The position numbers were made by a program, and so were the translations under genes. 64,000 bases of DNA, from positions 207,690-271,689 of the forward strand of contig JAGFNQ010000948.1 of assembly GCA_024364735.1 (NCBI GenBank), read 5' to 3'. The notes beneath the pieces were generated by a model. The model made no database searches, was not told where the DNA came from, and saw nothing but the letters and a program-made list of their open reading frames with translations. This document shows positions 44,990-58,300 of the stretch, piece by piece (the stretch's first letter is position 1; the number at the start of each line of letters is the position of its first letter). The DNA is from Boesenbergia rotunda (lineage: Eukaryota > Streptophyta > Magnoliopsida > Zingiberales > Zingiberaceae).

Positions 44990-45920
44990 TTGTGAGTTAG
45001 AATTCTATCTTTTGCAAGTTCTTACAAAAATGACAAATTAGTTTATACAGTTAAAATAAATAAAATCATAAATAATTAAAACTGACTAGTATAAGACAAG
45101 AGGATTAGTTAGTTGCAACCAGAGTATTTGCTAATCCAAGACAGTTGAAAGCTCCACTATCAAAATCTCCTTCGTTTGTAGATAGAGTAGTCTCTTAGAG
45201 ACTTTGAATAATATAGGAAAAAGCTAAGAAAAAAATATAGTACAAGAGTTAATTTTGAAACCTAGCTTATGGGGGTGATTTATAGGTCAAAAACTCAAGT
45301 TACTGTTGTGCTAACGTGGACCTGAGGCGCCTCAGATGGATAAACTTTTATCCACGCTGCTAATGGTAAACTGTTGATAATTTCTGTTCTAAGGCACCTC
45401 AGTTTCGACCTGAGGCGCCTCAGTTTCGACCTGAGGTACCTTAAGTCCAAACTGAGACTCCTTAGTTTATCTTTTGCACAAAGCTGATTCTTTCAGCTGA
45501 GGCGCCTCACTCAGTAACTGAGACGCCTCCAACTGGTCAAAGTCAACATCCACATTGACTTTGACTTTTCCATCCTTTTTCGCTTGGGTGTTTCCGACCA
45601 ACCAGAGTTAGGCTTACCCGAATTCAACATTAGCCTTTCGCCTCGAACGAGTTTGCTCCTCGACTTCTCGTCCCTCGGACACCGCACACGCTCTTCTTGC
45701 TCAACTGGTGTACTCTTCAGTAGTCTTCGCGTCCCTTGGATGCACTGAGCCCGTCGGCTCCCTTCCCCGTGTCATCCTTCTCGTTTGTTACGTTTTTTGT
45801 TCGACTTCCTATGCTCCTACACACTTAGATACAAGGATAAAAACAGACCAAGACCCAACTTGACTTAGTTGATCATATCAAAAACCAATCTAGGATACTT
45901 ATAGGATTATTATCACTAAA
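44990..45920. repeat. Old LTR-like sequence with GAGGCGCCTC palindromes
   Basis: Several copies of CTGAGGCGCCTCAG-type words lie at 45322-45530, followed by phrases like TCCTCGACTTCTCGTCCCTC and CGTCCCTTGGATG, which parallel the LTRs at 49.5 and 55.2 kb. Ends and TSD cannot be fixed. Confidence 0.4.
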
Positions 45921-46139
45921 AATATTGATAGTTAATCATAACTCTTGAGATAATTCTATTTGATTGGGGCTAAATTATAATAATATTTGATTTGCTCAAG
46001 TTGATTGAATTCACTTGGAAGCTTAATTAGAGTGACTATATTTCAATTCTCTATAGTAACTACGCTAATCTAATCTAATGATTTGGTCAGTTGATTAAGT
46101 TAGCAGATTGATTTAGATTTGATTGATATTGTATTTTGA

Positions 46140-47060
46140 TTTGGTCGGTAGGGGAGTATCAAAAGCTGCCACAAATACAAATGAGTCAATCAGATATTGA
46201 GTTATGTTAAATTCAAGGAAGGGTCAATGAGACCATCTCTTTTTGACTAAGCTAACCGGTAGCCTTCCCAGTAAAGGCCAATCTGCAAGAGTTAACCGAC
46301 ATGCTTCCCAGTAAGGGTTGACCCACCAATCTTGCCAACTCAGCCGACCAACATGAAGCGACCCACAAGACTTCCTAGTAAAGGTCGACCTGGCAATCTT
46401 CAGTTGGTCCTATCTAGGGGCTCAACTCCCCAACCAGATATCCAACTCATGTCGGATTGCCCATACCGATCGGACGCTCTAGCTCATCATCAATCGGGCC
46501 ACCCAACTCTGGGGTCCTAGCTTCCTGATCGGATATTCAGTTCACCGCTGATCGATCTCGCCGATCGGATGCTCTAGCTCACCTCCACTCTGACTTGACA
46601 CCTCTCCTAGGCCCAGATATCAAGTTGTTCTAGCACATGGACTGATTTGACATGTGGACCAACATAGGGGACATAAGGTAATCCTACGAGATCTCTCATA
46701 GTGTTAGGCATGGGTGATATGACCCCTTGATACAACGCCGAGACATTCTTCTTACCAAGATACGACATCTTATCCGAAACACATCATTCCTTTGACAGTC
46801 TTGACATAACATCCTGTCATAAGCGAACTATCTCCTTTGATAGCCACGGAGGTGACACATCCTCCTCTCGTGCTATAAAAAGCCCCATTGCTTACTACAC
46901 TGTTCCTTTTCTCTATATTCTTATATCTCTGAAGATCTGACTTGAGCGTCGGAGTAAAAGGTCGAGCAGCCAGTCGATCTCCATTCTAACCCCCCTCCCT
47001 TGCTCTTTTACATTTTGCAGGCTCTCTAGATGATTCGATCAGACTCATGGCGACTTAGTC
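46140..47060 (+). repeat. Decayed Gypsy-type LTR with TATA box
   Basis: The phrase GCTATAAAAAGCCCC (46872-46886) and, after it, GATCTGACTTGAGCGTCGGA (46935-46954) match the arrangement of an LTR promoter and start region; GATCGGACGCTCTAGCTC-type repeats lie upstream. It is inverse to the fragments at 9.2, 27.1 and 60.4 kb. No coding part remains. Confidence 0.4.
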
Positions 47061-47527
47061 AACCTCGAGTACAACTCATTGACATCTTCGACAGTCCCAT
47101 CTTTCACCTGGTCATGATGGAGATTTGGTTCACATTCCAATCAGCTTATCCATGGTCTAGTTCTCATTGATTTCTGACAGGATTAATGATAATTTGGTTT
47201 TCAATCGAGTCAATTTCACTTACTTGAAGTCGATATGAACCATCTAATTTGGTAATTGGTTTAATATATTACTTAGATATTATCAACAAATGGACGAAAC
47301 TAGAGGTATCAACGTGCAAGATACTTCAAGCTTAGATTTGATTGATTTAATCTTAATATGACCTAATTACTCTTATCGAGTTGTTGTTCTTAATTGTGCC
47401 AACCCTTATTAGTATTAAATCTGGTCAATAATTTATAATATTTAAAAGTTAGTAAAGTTGCTGAAAGCGTAAGAAATGATTACCTCATCACAAAAAACTT
47501 TTAGTTAGATATGAAGGCATGTGTTTA

Positions 47528-48481
47528 CACTAAAAAATATCATTGAATAGCGACGGATAATTTTAATTATCCGTCATATAGTATCCGTCGTTAATATTGG
47601 GATTCAGGTCAAACCCCTAACTATAACGACGGACTTGGTCAAACCCGTCGCTATGAGCGACGGATAATTTAAATTGTCCGTCGCTATTAGCAACGGACAA
47701 ATTACTTTCGTCGCTAATAACGACGGACAAGTAAGTTCCGTCGCAATATTAGGTTAAAATCCAACTCAGCTCCCCCTGCGCGGCCACGCGATCAGATCAG
47801 CTCTCCCCGTCTCCGATCGACGCTTCTCGGCGATTCTCCTCCGACGAATCCTCCTCTGATCCCAGGTACGCTATGTTGTATTTTTCAATTTGTCTTCCTT
47901 GTTTGTTGCTCGGCGGCGGCGTGGTATTCTCCAGGCGCGGGCGATCGTGTCTTGGCACGGGCACGCGGGGCCTGCTGCGGCAGCAGATGCCATCGGCCTC
48001 AACGGCGGCGACACCAGCTGTCGACGGGTGCAGCAGGCGCCACCCCTGCGGTTTTTTACCATATCTGTCGCTAATAGCGACGGATATTTGACTTTTCGCC
48101 GCCAAACACGATATAATAGCGACGGATGGTCAAATATCTGTCGCTAATAGCGACGGCTAATTGACCATCCGTTGCTAAATTCAATCTCGGACACGTGGCC
48201 ATGGATATGGTATTTTGCGACGGATGGTCAAATTTTCGTCGCTAATAGCGACGGATATTTGATAATTCGTCGCAAAATTCTTCCCCGGACACGTAGCATG
48301 GATCGGGGTTTTTTGCGACGGGTGTATGTGTCCGTCGCTATTAGCGACGGTCTTATGCTGTTCTATCGCTACCTTTGCTTAGCGACGGGTTTTCGGCCGA
48401 CGACGCTCATTCCGTCACTATTATCGTTTAGCGATGGAATAGCGACGGATTCTTTCCGTCGCAAACCGAATTTTTGTAGTG
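47528..48481. mobile_element. Small non-autonomous CACTA element, 954 bp, TSD TTA
   Basis: The left end CACTAAAAAATATC and right end CCGAATTTTTGTAGTG are flanked by TTA on both sides (47525-47527 and 48482-48484). Both halves are packed with TAGCGACGGA motifs, and the phrase CCTCCTCTGATCCCAGGTAC is shared with the 5' region of the CACTA at 14528 (near 14868). It has no transposase gene and could only move with help from a relative. Confidence 0.9.
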
Positions 48482-48489
48482 TTAATAGT

Positions 48490-49450
48490 TATTTTACGAT
48501 AACTTGAGCCGGACCATGAGCCGTCAAACACGCATAATAACTCTAAATTAAACTCGAATATCTTAGTAAACAATACAAGTCAACTATGTTAACGAGATCA
48601 TGTTCGATTAATCATATATGTATGAATGTTAGGTGGACAATTTTATTTTTGCAACTAATTAACTAGGTCAATGACGTGTGAACTAGTTCTAGAACCTTTT
48701 TTCTTTTTTCCATGTGTGAAACAAATATGATATAAATCTTCAACAAATGATACAAAGTTAATTTCTTTAGAGGAATTGTCATCTTCAACAAATATAAAGT
48801 CAATCTTCAACAAATGATACACAGTTATTTAGACGAATTGTCATCTTTTTTCCGAATAAAAAAAATAAAAAACTTGGAAAAAATAATCCTACGAAATTTG
48901 ATATCAAAGTTAATTTCTTTCCCTAGAAAACAAAAACAAATTGCGACTAAGAGGCTACGATCGATGATCACAACCACACGCCATTGAAAATATGGTTGCT
49001 GATCATGACCTTCTACGCACAAATCGCGATATTGTAACTATGAAATCATAACTAGTTTCAGATCGTGATAATCACAATCTTATGGTATGGTCGGTCACTA
49101 TCTAGACCTTGCTACAATTGTTTGATTCATCATCATTTATTATCGAAAACTTAAATTGATCACATAATTAGAAAGTTCATGACCTAAGTTATTCATTGGT
49201 TTCACATTTATTAAAAAATATTACAACTTAAAATATTAAGTATTGAATTTTAAAAATAAAAATATATAATAATAAACGGAAGCCAAAGTGAGGGCATTAA
49301 ATTAAATTGAATTAGGTTCTAACTAAATCCAACGGGTAGATGTAGAGATAAAGATTACATTGGTTTAAATCGGAATTGATTTAGAATTAACTTGGTCAGG
49401 TTACGATTGAACTAAGTTTAAGCTTTAAATAAGTTAGATTTAAAACAAAA
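48490..49450. other. AT-rich intergenic DNA
   Basis: I see no gene. The phrase AATCTTCAACAAATGATACA is repeated (48735 and 48801), a minor local duplication. Confidence 0.5.
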
Positions 49451-50402
49451 TGTAAATACCCCTGGTTGGTTTTGATATGATCAACCGATTTAAGTTAGGT
49501 CCTGGTGTGTTTAATCTCTGTGTCTAAGTGTATAGGAAACTTAGGAGCGCAGGAAGTCGAGCGGAAGATGCAGCGGTCGAGAATGATGACACGGAAAGGG
49601 AGCCGACGGGCTCGGTGTATCCGAGGGACGCAGAGCTCTGCGGAAGAGTACGCCGGTGGAGCAAGAAAGACGCGCGCGGTGTTCGAGGGACGAGAAGTCG
49701 GGAGGAAGGACGCTCTAGGGGCGAAAGGCCGGAATTGGGTTCGGATGAGCCTATCTCCGGTTAGCCAGAAATCACTAAAGAAAGCGAAGCAAGTCAAGCC
49801 GGAGACTGGTCAACATCGGCTGACCAAGATGACTGCTGGGCGCCTGTAAGCTCACGGGCGCCTAGAAGATCGGGCGCCTGAGCACTAGGCACAGAGTACT
49901 CGGGCGCCTGTGTTGTATCAGGCTCCCTAGAAGGTTAATTCTAGTCGTTTGTTACCGTTGTCTTTGGATAAAGCTTCGGGCCACGTGTCAGGTGCCCCAG
50001 ACCTCTCGGGCGGCCTGTAACTGCCGCGTCAGCAAACAGATAGTTTTCACCGGGGCTATAAATAGACCCCTGAAGCTTAGTTTCAACAATCCAATACATT
50101 CTAAGCAATAACAAACTAGTTCGTTGTATTGCTTTCTTCTTTTTCCGAGCTTTTCACGTGTAAGAGGCTTCTTCAACCAAAGGAGATATATTCAGGAGAA
50201 TCGAGCTATATTCAGCTTTGGATTAGCAACCTCCCCGGTTGCAAAACAAGTAAATCCGATTACCTCTCTCTTTCAGTTTGTTCTATTTGTTTTATGTTTA
50301 TTATTTCTGCTTGGACTAACAAATATCTTTGTCAAAGATAGACAAAAGATTCATTTTCATTTTCAGGGACAATTCACCCCCTCGGTCCACCTCGATTCAA
50401 CA
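49451..50402 (+). repeat. 5' LTR of the deleted SIRE-like element
   Basis: It contains repeated GGGCGCCT words (49850-49910), a CTATAAATAGACCCC promoter-like site (50056) and the end CTCGATTCAACA. Confidence 0.9.
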
Positions 50403-50461
50403 AGTGGTATCAGAACCAGCACGCTCCAGAAAGACTAACCGCCGTCTGAAGCAACTACAAA

Positions 50462-51460
50462 ATGGTCAGACCAGCCATCTACCCGCCCAAGTTCGAGGGG
50501 AAGTTCGCGAGATAGAAACGTAAAATGCAGGTTTTTTTAAAACCGATTTTGAGTTAATTTTAATAATGAAAAATGGTTTTGTAGCTCCAAAGGACACCGA
50601 CAATAAACCCAAGGACGAAAGCCTGTGGACTAAGATGGAATAGGTTGACTTCGTGGCATCGGAAAGGTAGAATACCATCTGCTGACCGTACTTCCTGCAT
50701 AAGAAGTCAACCGAATTTGCAACTACCAATTGAGAAGGAACTTTGGGAGAAGTTCCTTGAACTCCATGAAGGTACCTCTGAAGCCAAATTGGCAAAAAGA
50801 GATCTGCTTCAAAATCAACTCAGCAACCTTCAACTGGAAGAATGAGAGTCGGTTGCACAACTTCACGCTAAGATTAAGGATGCGCAAAGGTACATATTGA
50901 ACGCCTTCCCGAGGACCCCGAACTAGAGTTCAATTATCGACGCCTACTACATTTCCAAGGACCTTGAGGTAAGTACCTTAGAAGAACTTTTTTTAACTCT
51001 AGAACTTCACGAATCCAGATGAGCAGGAATAAGAAAAACGGACAACATCGCCGTAGGCACGTGGAGGATCCAATATGAAGAGGATTCTTCATAAAGTGAT
51101 GAAAACGCAGCATACATAGTAAGAAAATTGTCCAAATACTTTAAGACTAAAAAAATTTAATAAGGTATAGGGTAAGAAGCAAAGGAAGAACCGATGTTAC
51201 TTCTGCAACGAAGAAAGGTACATGAAGAAAAACTGCCCCAAAGGGAAAATAAATGAAAAGGGGCACCTAAGAAAAAGGTACAGAACCTAAAGGCGATGTG
51301 GGACGAGTCTTCTTCGGAAGACTCAGATCTCAAGGAACACACTGGACTTGCCCTGATGGCGTCATACCAAGAAGATGAGAGCATCGATGAAGGAGGAGGC
51401 ACCTCAGAGGACAACAGCAACAAAGGGGGAGCTTCGGACTTCAAAAGTGACAAGATAAGT
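50462..51460 (+). pseudogene. Gag remnant of the deleted SIRE-like element
   Basis: Start MVRPAIYPPKFEGKFA, then a stop; pieces in other frames include EKELWEKFLELHEGTSEAKL and KRDLLQNQLSNLQL (50727-50842), a zinc knuckle whose His is Tyr (CYFCNEERYMKKNC, near 51190-51232) and a DESSSEDSDLKEHTG segment. Relatedness to the Gag at 39149-40858 (LIELHEGTRDSRIAKRDL) is clear. Many stops and shifts; nothing functional. Confidence 0.8.
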
Positions 51461-52165
51461 GAGGTATGTTTTCTATCTCCTGATCAACTTTACTTTGGAA
51501 TAAATGCCATTTAAAATCTATCTGCAATGTAAAAAAATAAAAATAAAGATTTGAAAAATAATTATCTTTTTCCTGCCAAATAGAAATGATTGATAGATTA
51601 AAATTTGAAAATGAAATTTTAAAAATTCAAATTGATAATTTGAAAAATAATTATTCATGTTCAAGATGATTACAAAATTCAAAAATTAAATATTATGGAA
51701 AACTCAATTGGTATTTTAAATATCATAGGGGTCAAATTGTAAAAATTCCCAGATCTTATGTTCCATCCAAGTTTTTAATAAACTCTGTTGGTAAAAATTT
51801 ATATTGGATTCTAAAAAATATTTTAAACAGTTGATTTTTTTCATTATCTTTTATTTTTTTTTCTAGATAAATGTTTCGGAAAAATTAGTTTAAAGTTTTT
51901 TTTAGTGTTCTATCAATTCATAAAAAAAAAATAGACTTTACAAATGACTTTAAAAATAAAATATGTTAGAGAAACTTTGACATTTTTTTCCTTAACTGTT
52001 TAAGTTATTTTGATGTCATCAAAGGGAGAGAAGTAGTGTTAACTTAAGGAGTAGACTCTAAAATTCATTTTAAAAAAAAAATTACAATGTTCCAAATTTA
52101 ACATTTATGCATGTTTTTTTTACTCTAACTTAACTCGAGTTGATGCACATCAAATAGGGGGAGAT

Positions 52166-53117
52166 TGTAAGTACCCCTAGTTGGTTTCGATGTGATCAAC
52201 CGATTTAAGTTAGGTCCTAGTGTGTTTAATCCTTGTGTCTAAGTGTACAGGAACTTAGGAGCGCAGGAAGTCGAGTGGAAGATGCAGCGATCGAGAAGGA
52301 TAACACGGAAAGGGAGCCGACGAGTTTGGTGCATCCGAGGGATGCGGAGCTCTGCGGAAGAGTATGCCAGTGGAGCGAGAAGGACACGCGTGGTGTCCGA
52401 GGGACGAAAAGCCGGGAGGAAGGACACTCGAGGGGTGAAAGACCGGAATCGGGTTTAGGTGAGCCTAACTCTGGTTAGCTAGAAGTCACCCAAGAAGGCG
52501 AAGCAAGTCAAGCCGGAGACTGGTCAGGATCGACTGACCATGATGACTGCTAGGCGCTCGTAAACTCATGGACACCTGGGAGTTCGGGCACTTGAGCACT
52601 AGGTGCCCGAGCACTTAGGTGTCTGTGTTGTATCAGGCGCCCTAGAAGGCTAATTCTAGCCGTTTGCTACCGTTGCCTTTGGATAAAGCTTCGGGCCACG
52701 TGTCAGGCACCCTAGACCTCTCGGGCGCCCTGTAATTGCCACGTCAGCAAATAGATAGTCTTCACCGGGGCTATAAATAGACCCCTAAAGCTTAGTTTCA
52801 AAAATCCGACACATTCCAAGCAATAACAAACTAGTTCGTTGTATTGTTTTCAACTATTTTTGAGCTTTTCACGTGTAAGAGTCTTCTCCGCCCAAAGGAG
52901 ATATATTCAGGAGAATCGAGCTATATTCAGCCTTGGATTAGCAACCTCCCCCGCTACAAATCAAGTAACTCCGATTGCCTCTCTCTTTCAGTTTGCTTTA
53001 TTTGTTTTATGTTTATTATTTCTACTTGGACTAACAAATATTTTTGTCAAAGATAGACAAAAGATTCATTTTCTTTTTCAGGAGCAATTCACCCCCTCGG
53101 TCCACCTCGATCCAACA
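52166..53117 (+). repeat. 3' LTR of the deleted SIRE-like element
   Basis: Parallel to 49451-50402 with many single-base differences, so this insertion is clearly older than the one at 30641. Confidence 0.9.
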
Positions 53118-53722
53118 TAAAATAAGATATTTTTTTAGTAAACCATCTATTTTATTTTTTCTCTCTTTTTCTCCATACGCAGGTTGCAATCCCGTAGTAC
53201 CATATGTCACCCCTTTGTCCATCTTTTTCTTTTATTTTTCTCTTCCTTTTCGTCCCCATTTGCTTCTTCTCCTTCTCTTCTCCAATGGTAGTATAGTGTG
53301 AAAATTGGTAATAGACTTCGGATATTATCCGAAGTAATAAATTGATAATTACCTAAGTAGACGCACATGATGTAAAAGGGTCAGTTTTTTTACTTCGCCA
53401 CGAAAATACCGAAGTCTTTCATCGGTTCAAAACCGGTTCAAATTTAGACCATTTTCGAAGTAAAAAAACTTTATTACTTCATCAATTTCATAAAAGTATT
53501 GAAGTAGTTGATTGTATATAACTTCATAAGTTACATTAATTGACAAAGTAAAATATTTATACGACTTCACATTTTTTATATTACGGCGAAGTCTTTCGTA
53601 TTGTATTACTACACTATTTATTTGCAGTGTCGAAGTAATTGATCATATTTTACTACAATATAATTTTAATTAACAAAAATATATATCACATTATTTTACT
53701 GCAACACAATATTTTTCACCAG

Positions 53723-53825
<103 letters not shown>

Positions 53826-53829
53826 CAAA

Positions 53830-54790
53830 TATCTATCTCTTACAACCAAAAGTATATTCATAAAAGACATGTTAATCAACTTCATCTAAAAACTTTAGCA
53901 TCCATAAATCTCTAAATGCAATTCAAAATTTATTTTAAAACCTACACGTAGACACTCACATAAAAATAGACAAATTCACTACATTCGCTTCTGACTTCAT
54001 CATATTGAGATTAATTATAATACTGTTTGTTTTTTTATGCTATAAATTGAAATATTAATAGAAATATGAGTGTTAATGCAAAATAACTCAATATTTCATA
54101 AAAAAATATATTTCACAAAAAATTTATCTTCCTCTTTAATTATCAATTATCGATCTTCATCCAAGACTCTGCATTACACTATCTTTTTCATGGACCGCAT
54201 TACGAGTAAGAGGTCAACCTTAAACGCACTATGCTACAAAAAGATAGTGTAAGATGAAATTTGCATCTCTAAAAAAATTATTAATTACCCACAAAAAAAC
54301 ATTACAAAGATGGATATTTTTACGGATCATTTGTGGACACCAAAAAATCTATAAAGATATTAGGATTATCCAAGCCCCTGTCAAATGAGCACAAACTCTT
54401 ATAAAATCCATCGTGGAAATCAAAGTTGATAATTGGAAATGTTATAACAGCAAAATAATAACTACAATCTTTGCCAATTAACGAGATAATGCTCGTCCTT
54501 CCATACTCCCCCTAGAAGTTTTATCCAGTGAGTCAGTCACCTTATATCACTTAAGGAAGAATGTTCCATTGTGCATAAAATTCTATTCATTCACTACTTT
54601 AGCAATATTATCCAACACATAAATCAATTTTCATATGTAAAGAGAAGGGAAACTTGAGTTTTATTCTATTTTTTGCAAGATGTAATGAGTAATCTTACCA
54701 GATGCCTATTTAAATCACTAATCATCACTAGCTTCACCGACGTATTTACATCAAAATATTTTTATTCAATAACACTTAGAAACATGCGCC
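53830..54790. other. AT-rich DNA without recognisable genes
   Basis: Lies between the microsatellite and the solo LTR, inside the probable CACTA-like element. I see no exon or further repeat. Confidence 0.5.
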
Positions 54791-54796
54791 CATAAG

Positions 54797-55809
54797 TGTT
54801 GGGATCGATGACATTACTAAAGGGGGTGAATAGCTCGGTCATCCCAAATCTCAATTCTTACTACAATGTTAGCACAAGCGGAAACTTAACAATTAAAACA
54901 AACAATGCCAACACATTACTGGTTTATGTGGTTCGGAGATTTCTTGCTCTTACTCCACCACGTGTCCTTGAGGTGGACGAACCCTTGATCCTTCGGTGGA
55001 TCACGCCCCGACAATCTCCAGCTAAGTCTTTCTCCTTCTCAGTAGAGAACAACCTCTCACAATCCTTCTTCCTCCTTACAAGATGGAGATAGGGTTTGGG
55101 GAGGAAAATGAGTACTTGGAGCTTGAGCACTTGAGTACTAGAGTGAAGATCTTACAATGAAGAGCTAACCTCTTCCAAGTCTCAAGCTCCTATTTAAATA
55201 GTGGAGAGAGTTGTTAAACAAACAGCCCAGCCCCGACATCAGTCAACTACCCCCAGGGCCAGTCGACTGGTGCCTCAGCCAACGGCTAGCCTAACAACTC
55301 TATTTCGAACAGACCAGTGGACTGCTCCCGCCTGTTCGACCTCACAGAAAGATGAGTCAACTGGTATCCATACCAGTCGATTGCTATAGTGCGCTCTCAG
55401 TAGTATCAGTCGACTGCTCCCTTGCCAGTCGACTGATCTACTTACAAATGCACTCTCAACCTCACCGGAGTTCACCCTTCGCGTATGCCTTGAAGTCCAC
55501 TTCCTTGACTTGCCCCTGAAGTCCTTTTCCTTCGGCTCTCGTCCCTTGGGTGAGCATACAAGCCCACGACTTGTCTCCAAGCCATCCTTCGCGTATGTCT
55601 TTGAAGTCCACTTCCTTGGCTCACCCTTGTCTTCCTTCGGCTCTCGTCCTTCGGATGTTTTACTACGTTAATCCTTATGTGTGATTCACCAAGTTCTGCA
55701 CGACTCAAGCACATATATCAAATCAACATGAAAACCTAACTTAATCATATTGACACACACATCAAAATTCATGATCTACCCGATCAACCTTGGGTCGATT
55801 ACACCAACA
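54797..55809. mobile_element. Solo LTR of a SIRE-like Copia element, 1013 bp, TSD ATAAG
   Basis: Begins TGTTGGGATCGATG and ends TACACCAACA, flanked by ATAAG on both sides (54792-54796 and 55810-55814). It contains several CAGTCGACTG-type palindromes (55232-55440) and a second array with GAAGTCCACTTCCTTG and GGCTCTCGTCC (55490-55660). A solo LTR is what remains after recombination between the two LTRs of one element. Frames across it are not genes. Confidence 0.92.
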
Positions 55810-55863
55810 ATAAGAACGCACAAGCAAAATAGGAAGAGAAAATAAGAACAAAATGAATCTTAT

Positions 55864-56278
55864 CACGGACACAGATTTGTTATTGGGATGCTTTTCTTTA
55901 AAAGTTTTTTTGAACTCTTTCATGCCGATCCAAGCATGAATCAACAAGGTGATCACATGAAATTAAATAAAGACCTTAGTAAACTCACATAATCACAAAG
56001 AAGTCGCTAGGGGACCTCTTAGGCTTGTTGGGATCATTGTCAGCCTTGGTGCTCCTCAGCTTCTTACTCGCTCACTCCAATCCCTTCCTAACTGCAAGCC
56101 TTCAGAAGTTTGAAAATAGAAACATCAAGTCAACAAAACCATGAAAATACAGGAATATCACAAACCATAGAATCCTAGGGTTTACTAATAGCCTAAACAA
56201 GTAAACAAAAACGATTAGAGATCCGCACTTGTTGTCTGCCTTCTTCGGCGCATCCGCCTTCAATTTCCCCCATTTCAC
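55864..56278 (-). pseudogene. HMGB (high-mobility-group box) gene fragment, exons 1-3
   Basis: Exon 1 (56278-56229) reads VKWGKLKADAPKKADNK, with GTG where the start ATG should be; the donor is GTGCGG. Exon 2 (56099 to about 55993) reads LAVRKGLE, a TGA stop, then ADNDPNKPKRSPSDFFVI; donor GTGAGT. Exon 3 (55921-55864) reads KEFKKTFKEKHPNNKSVSV; its acceptor is AT instead of AG and its donor starts AT instead of GT. The phases across introns agree with plant HMGB genes, whose product is a nuclear DNA-bending protein with one HMG box. The second half of the box (VGKAGGDKWKS in relatives) and later exons are absent. Lost start, stop codon and damaged splice sites show a dead fragment, kept between CACTA-like ends. 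Confidence 0.82.
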
Positions 56279-56508
56279 TGCGAGACCTGGCACAAAACTG
56301 ATTAGATGATCCAGGAAACCCTCATGAAATGAAGATGAACAAACAAATCAATCTTCGAAAAGATGATCGAGGCGGAAAGTAGGGAATAGACGCTGAAGAG
56401 GGTGAGGTTGGAACCGATGCGGCTAGGGATGAATCGATCATTAAGTAGGCAGTGTTGGGGAGGCGCGCGGAGGTGTCTCGAGGGGATGATCGAGGAGGAA
56501 TGGACTTA

Positions 56509-56735
56509 GGCTACCTTTGGTTAGCAGTAATGTAATCCAATTTGTAATATAACGGAGTCTGTAATGTAATCCAGATTACATGTTGTTAGCATTGTAATTC
56601 AGATTATAACACTTTTACTAGCTTTTGTAATACAGATTACATTACAGTTTTAAAATTGTACCAAACAAAGTAATCAATCTTGTAATGTAATCCTGATTAC
56701 ATTACAAGGCTGATTGCCCTTTATCAAACGTAGCC
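56509..56735. mobile_element. Tourist-like MITE (PIF/Harbinger type), 227 bp, TSD TTA
   Basis: Inverted ends GGCTACCTTTGG... and ...TCAAACGTAGCC are flanked by TTA on both sides (56506-56508 and 56736-56738). Between them are several inverted copies of TGTAATGTAATCC/GGATTACATTACA, so the whole can fold on itself. It has no coding capacity. Confidence 0.82.
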
Positions 56736-57054
56736 TTAGGGTTTTAGAAAAGGAATGGTGGAAAATTATAAGCCACTTCAACTTATTATGAGGGGGCAAT
56801 ATTCAAATTTATTATTTCACTATTTGTACATATCAATTTTATTTTGTGAGTTGTTATTTTATCAAATAATTATAACGAAGTAAAATATCAAATAAAAGTA
56901 TAAGCGAAGCCTGCGTTTTCTAACCTACGAAGTATAAAATGATATTTACTTCATCAAATTTATTACTGAAGTTAATTATCATATATTACTTCGTACGTAA
57001 TAATTGTCGAAGTAAACAGCGACAAAGTCTATGAATAAAATTCACATAGTGTAT

Positions 57055-58100
57055 AATTTTTTTCTCTCCTCTTTTTAAGCACAAGAATTCTATTTTCTTT
57101 TTATTTTTCCTCTCTAATAACGCAGAAACGTAAAATCAGCTGTTGGCCTCTTTTAGCAATAAGATCAGCCCTCAACCCTCAGTCCTCGCATCTTCTTCCT
57201 CTTCTCGTATTTTTTAAGATTATATTGGCACGGTAAGAATAGCCCAGTTTTATTTTGCCTAGCTCTCTTTGTGTTGTTACTGAGTTCACCGAAACTAATC
57301 GAAAATGCTAATGAAGCAGATAAAGCTCTCTATCTTTTTTCTTTTTATCTTGGCCGAAATTAATCGAGGTTGCTCTTTTTTACTTATTCCTTTCTAACTT
57401 CTTTTCTTTATTTTTCTCAAAAATAACGGTCTTCCAAGAAGAATAAGTTATTTTTTTTTCTTTTATGTTTCATCAATTGAAGGAGAATGGTAAAGTATAT
57501 AAATTTTATTTTATTAAGTTGCTAATTAGGATGATTATTTAGATTACAAGTAAGATATCATATATAGAAATATTAAATATTATAAGAAAGGCATTAATAT
57601 TTTTTTAACTTTCAGTTATAAATAAATTTGGGATCGAAGGCTTATTATTTAAATTAGAATCAAGGACTATGTTTGGAAGTCAAATAAATTTGTCAACGCA
57701 TAACTTATCTCTTTACCAATTTAGGCATAAATTTGTCAACGCATAACTTATCTTTTTCACATAATTTAGGGATAAATTATGAAAAACTTATGGATGAGTG
57801 TAATCATCTATAATAGATTTGTAAATTAAAATATATACATAGTCATCTAAATTACGAGGAAAATCAAAAGTAAAGGTGAAGAACAAGTTTTATGCATTCA
57901 ACGAGGAAGGTAAGTCTTGAATGAATAAAAGTATGTTTTTGTGGGATGAACTGATACTTAATGTGTGGGTATTATCAACATGAGATATGAAGGTTAAAAT
58001 TTGACAAAGTCAATGTGCTCGTCCTCCCCACGCACTAGCCACAGCATCCGGACTAATAATTCTCATGATTTATCTCTTCCATATTGATTCTGAGAAGGGT
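57055..58100. other. Intergenic DNA upstream of the second AIR12-like gene
   Basis: AT-rich; the phrase ATTTGTCAACGCATAACTTA, then TCT, occurs twice (57691 and 57731). I see no gene or mobile element border. Confidence 0.5.
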
Positions 58101-58300
58101 TGACAGGGACGCTGGAACGCGAATCGCCTTTAGCTAGCTTGAATGAATAAAAGTAGTGGACAGTGAAAGAAGGACGAAGCTTCGCCGGCCGACCACCATC
58201 CTCCTTCACCAATTCGACAAGTCTTGCCCATTCCCTTCCTCTTTATGTTCTCCTCCTTGATCTCGGACCAGGGGAAATTAAGCTCGCACGATCTCCGGCC

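Larger units (their letters stand above)
49451..53117 (+). mobile_element. Deleted SIRE-like Copia retrotransposon, 3.7 kb
   Basis: LTRs of 952 bp each (49451-50402 and 52166-53117) start TGTAA(A/G)TACCCCT and end CAACA. A primer-binding site TGGTATCAGAACC (50405) and a polypurine tract (ATAGGGGGAGAT, 52154-52165) sit at the proper places. The flanks CAAAA and TAAAA could be a TSD with one change. The inside (1.76 kb) has only Gag remnants, so the element lacks all enzymes. Confidence 0.88.

Noticed and set aside
53612..53640. CACTATTTATTTGCAGTG as left CACTA end
   Set aside because: The flanking triplet (CTA) does not match the right flank (TAT), and the TTACTTCG words extend 300 bp further left.
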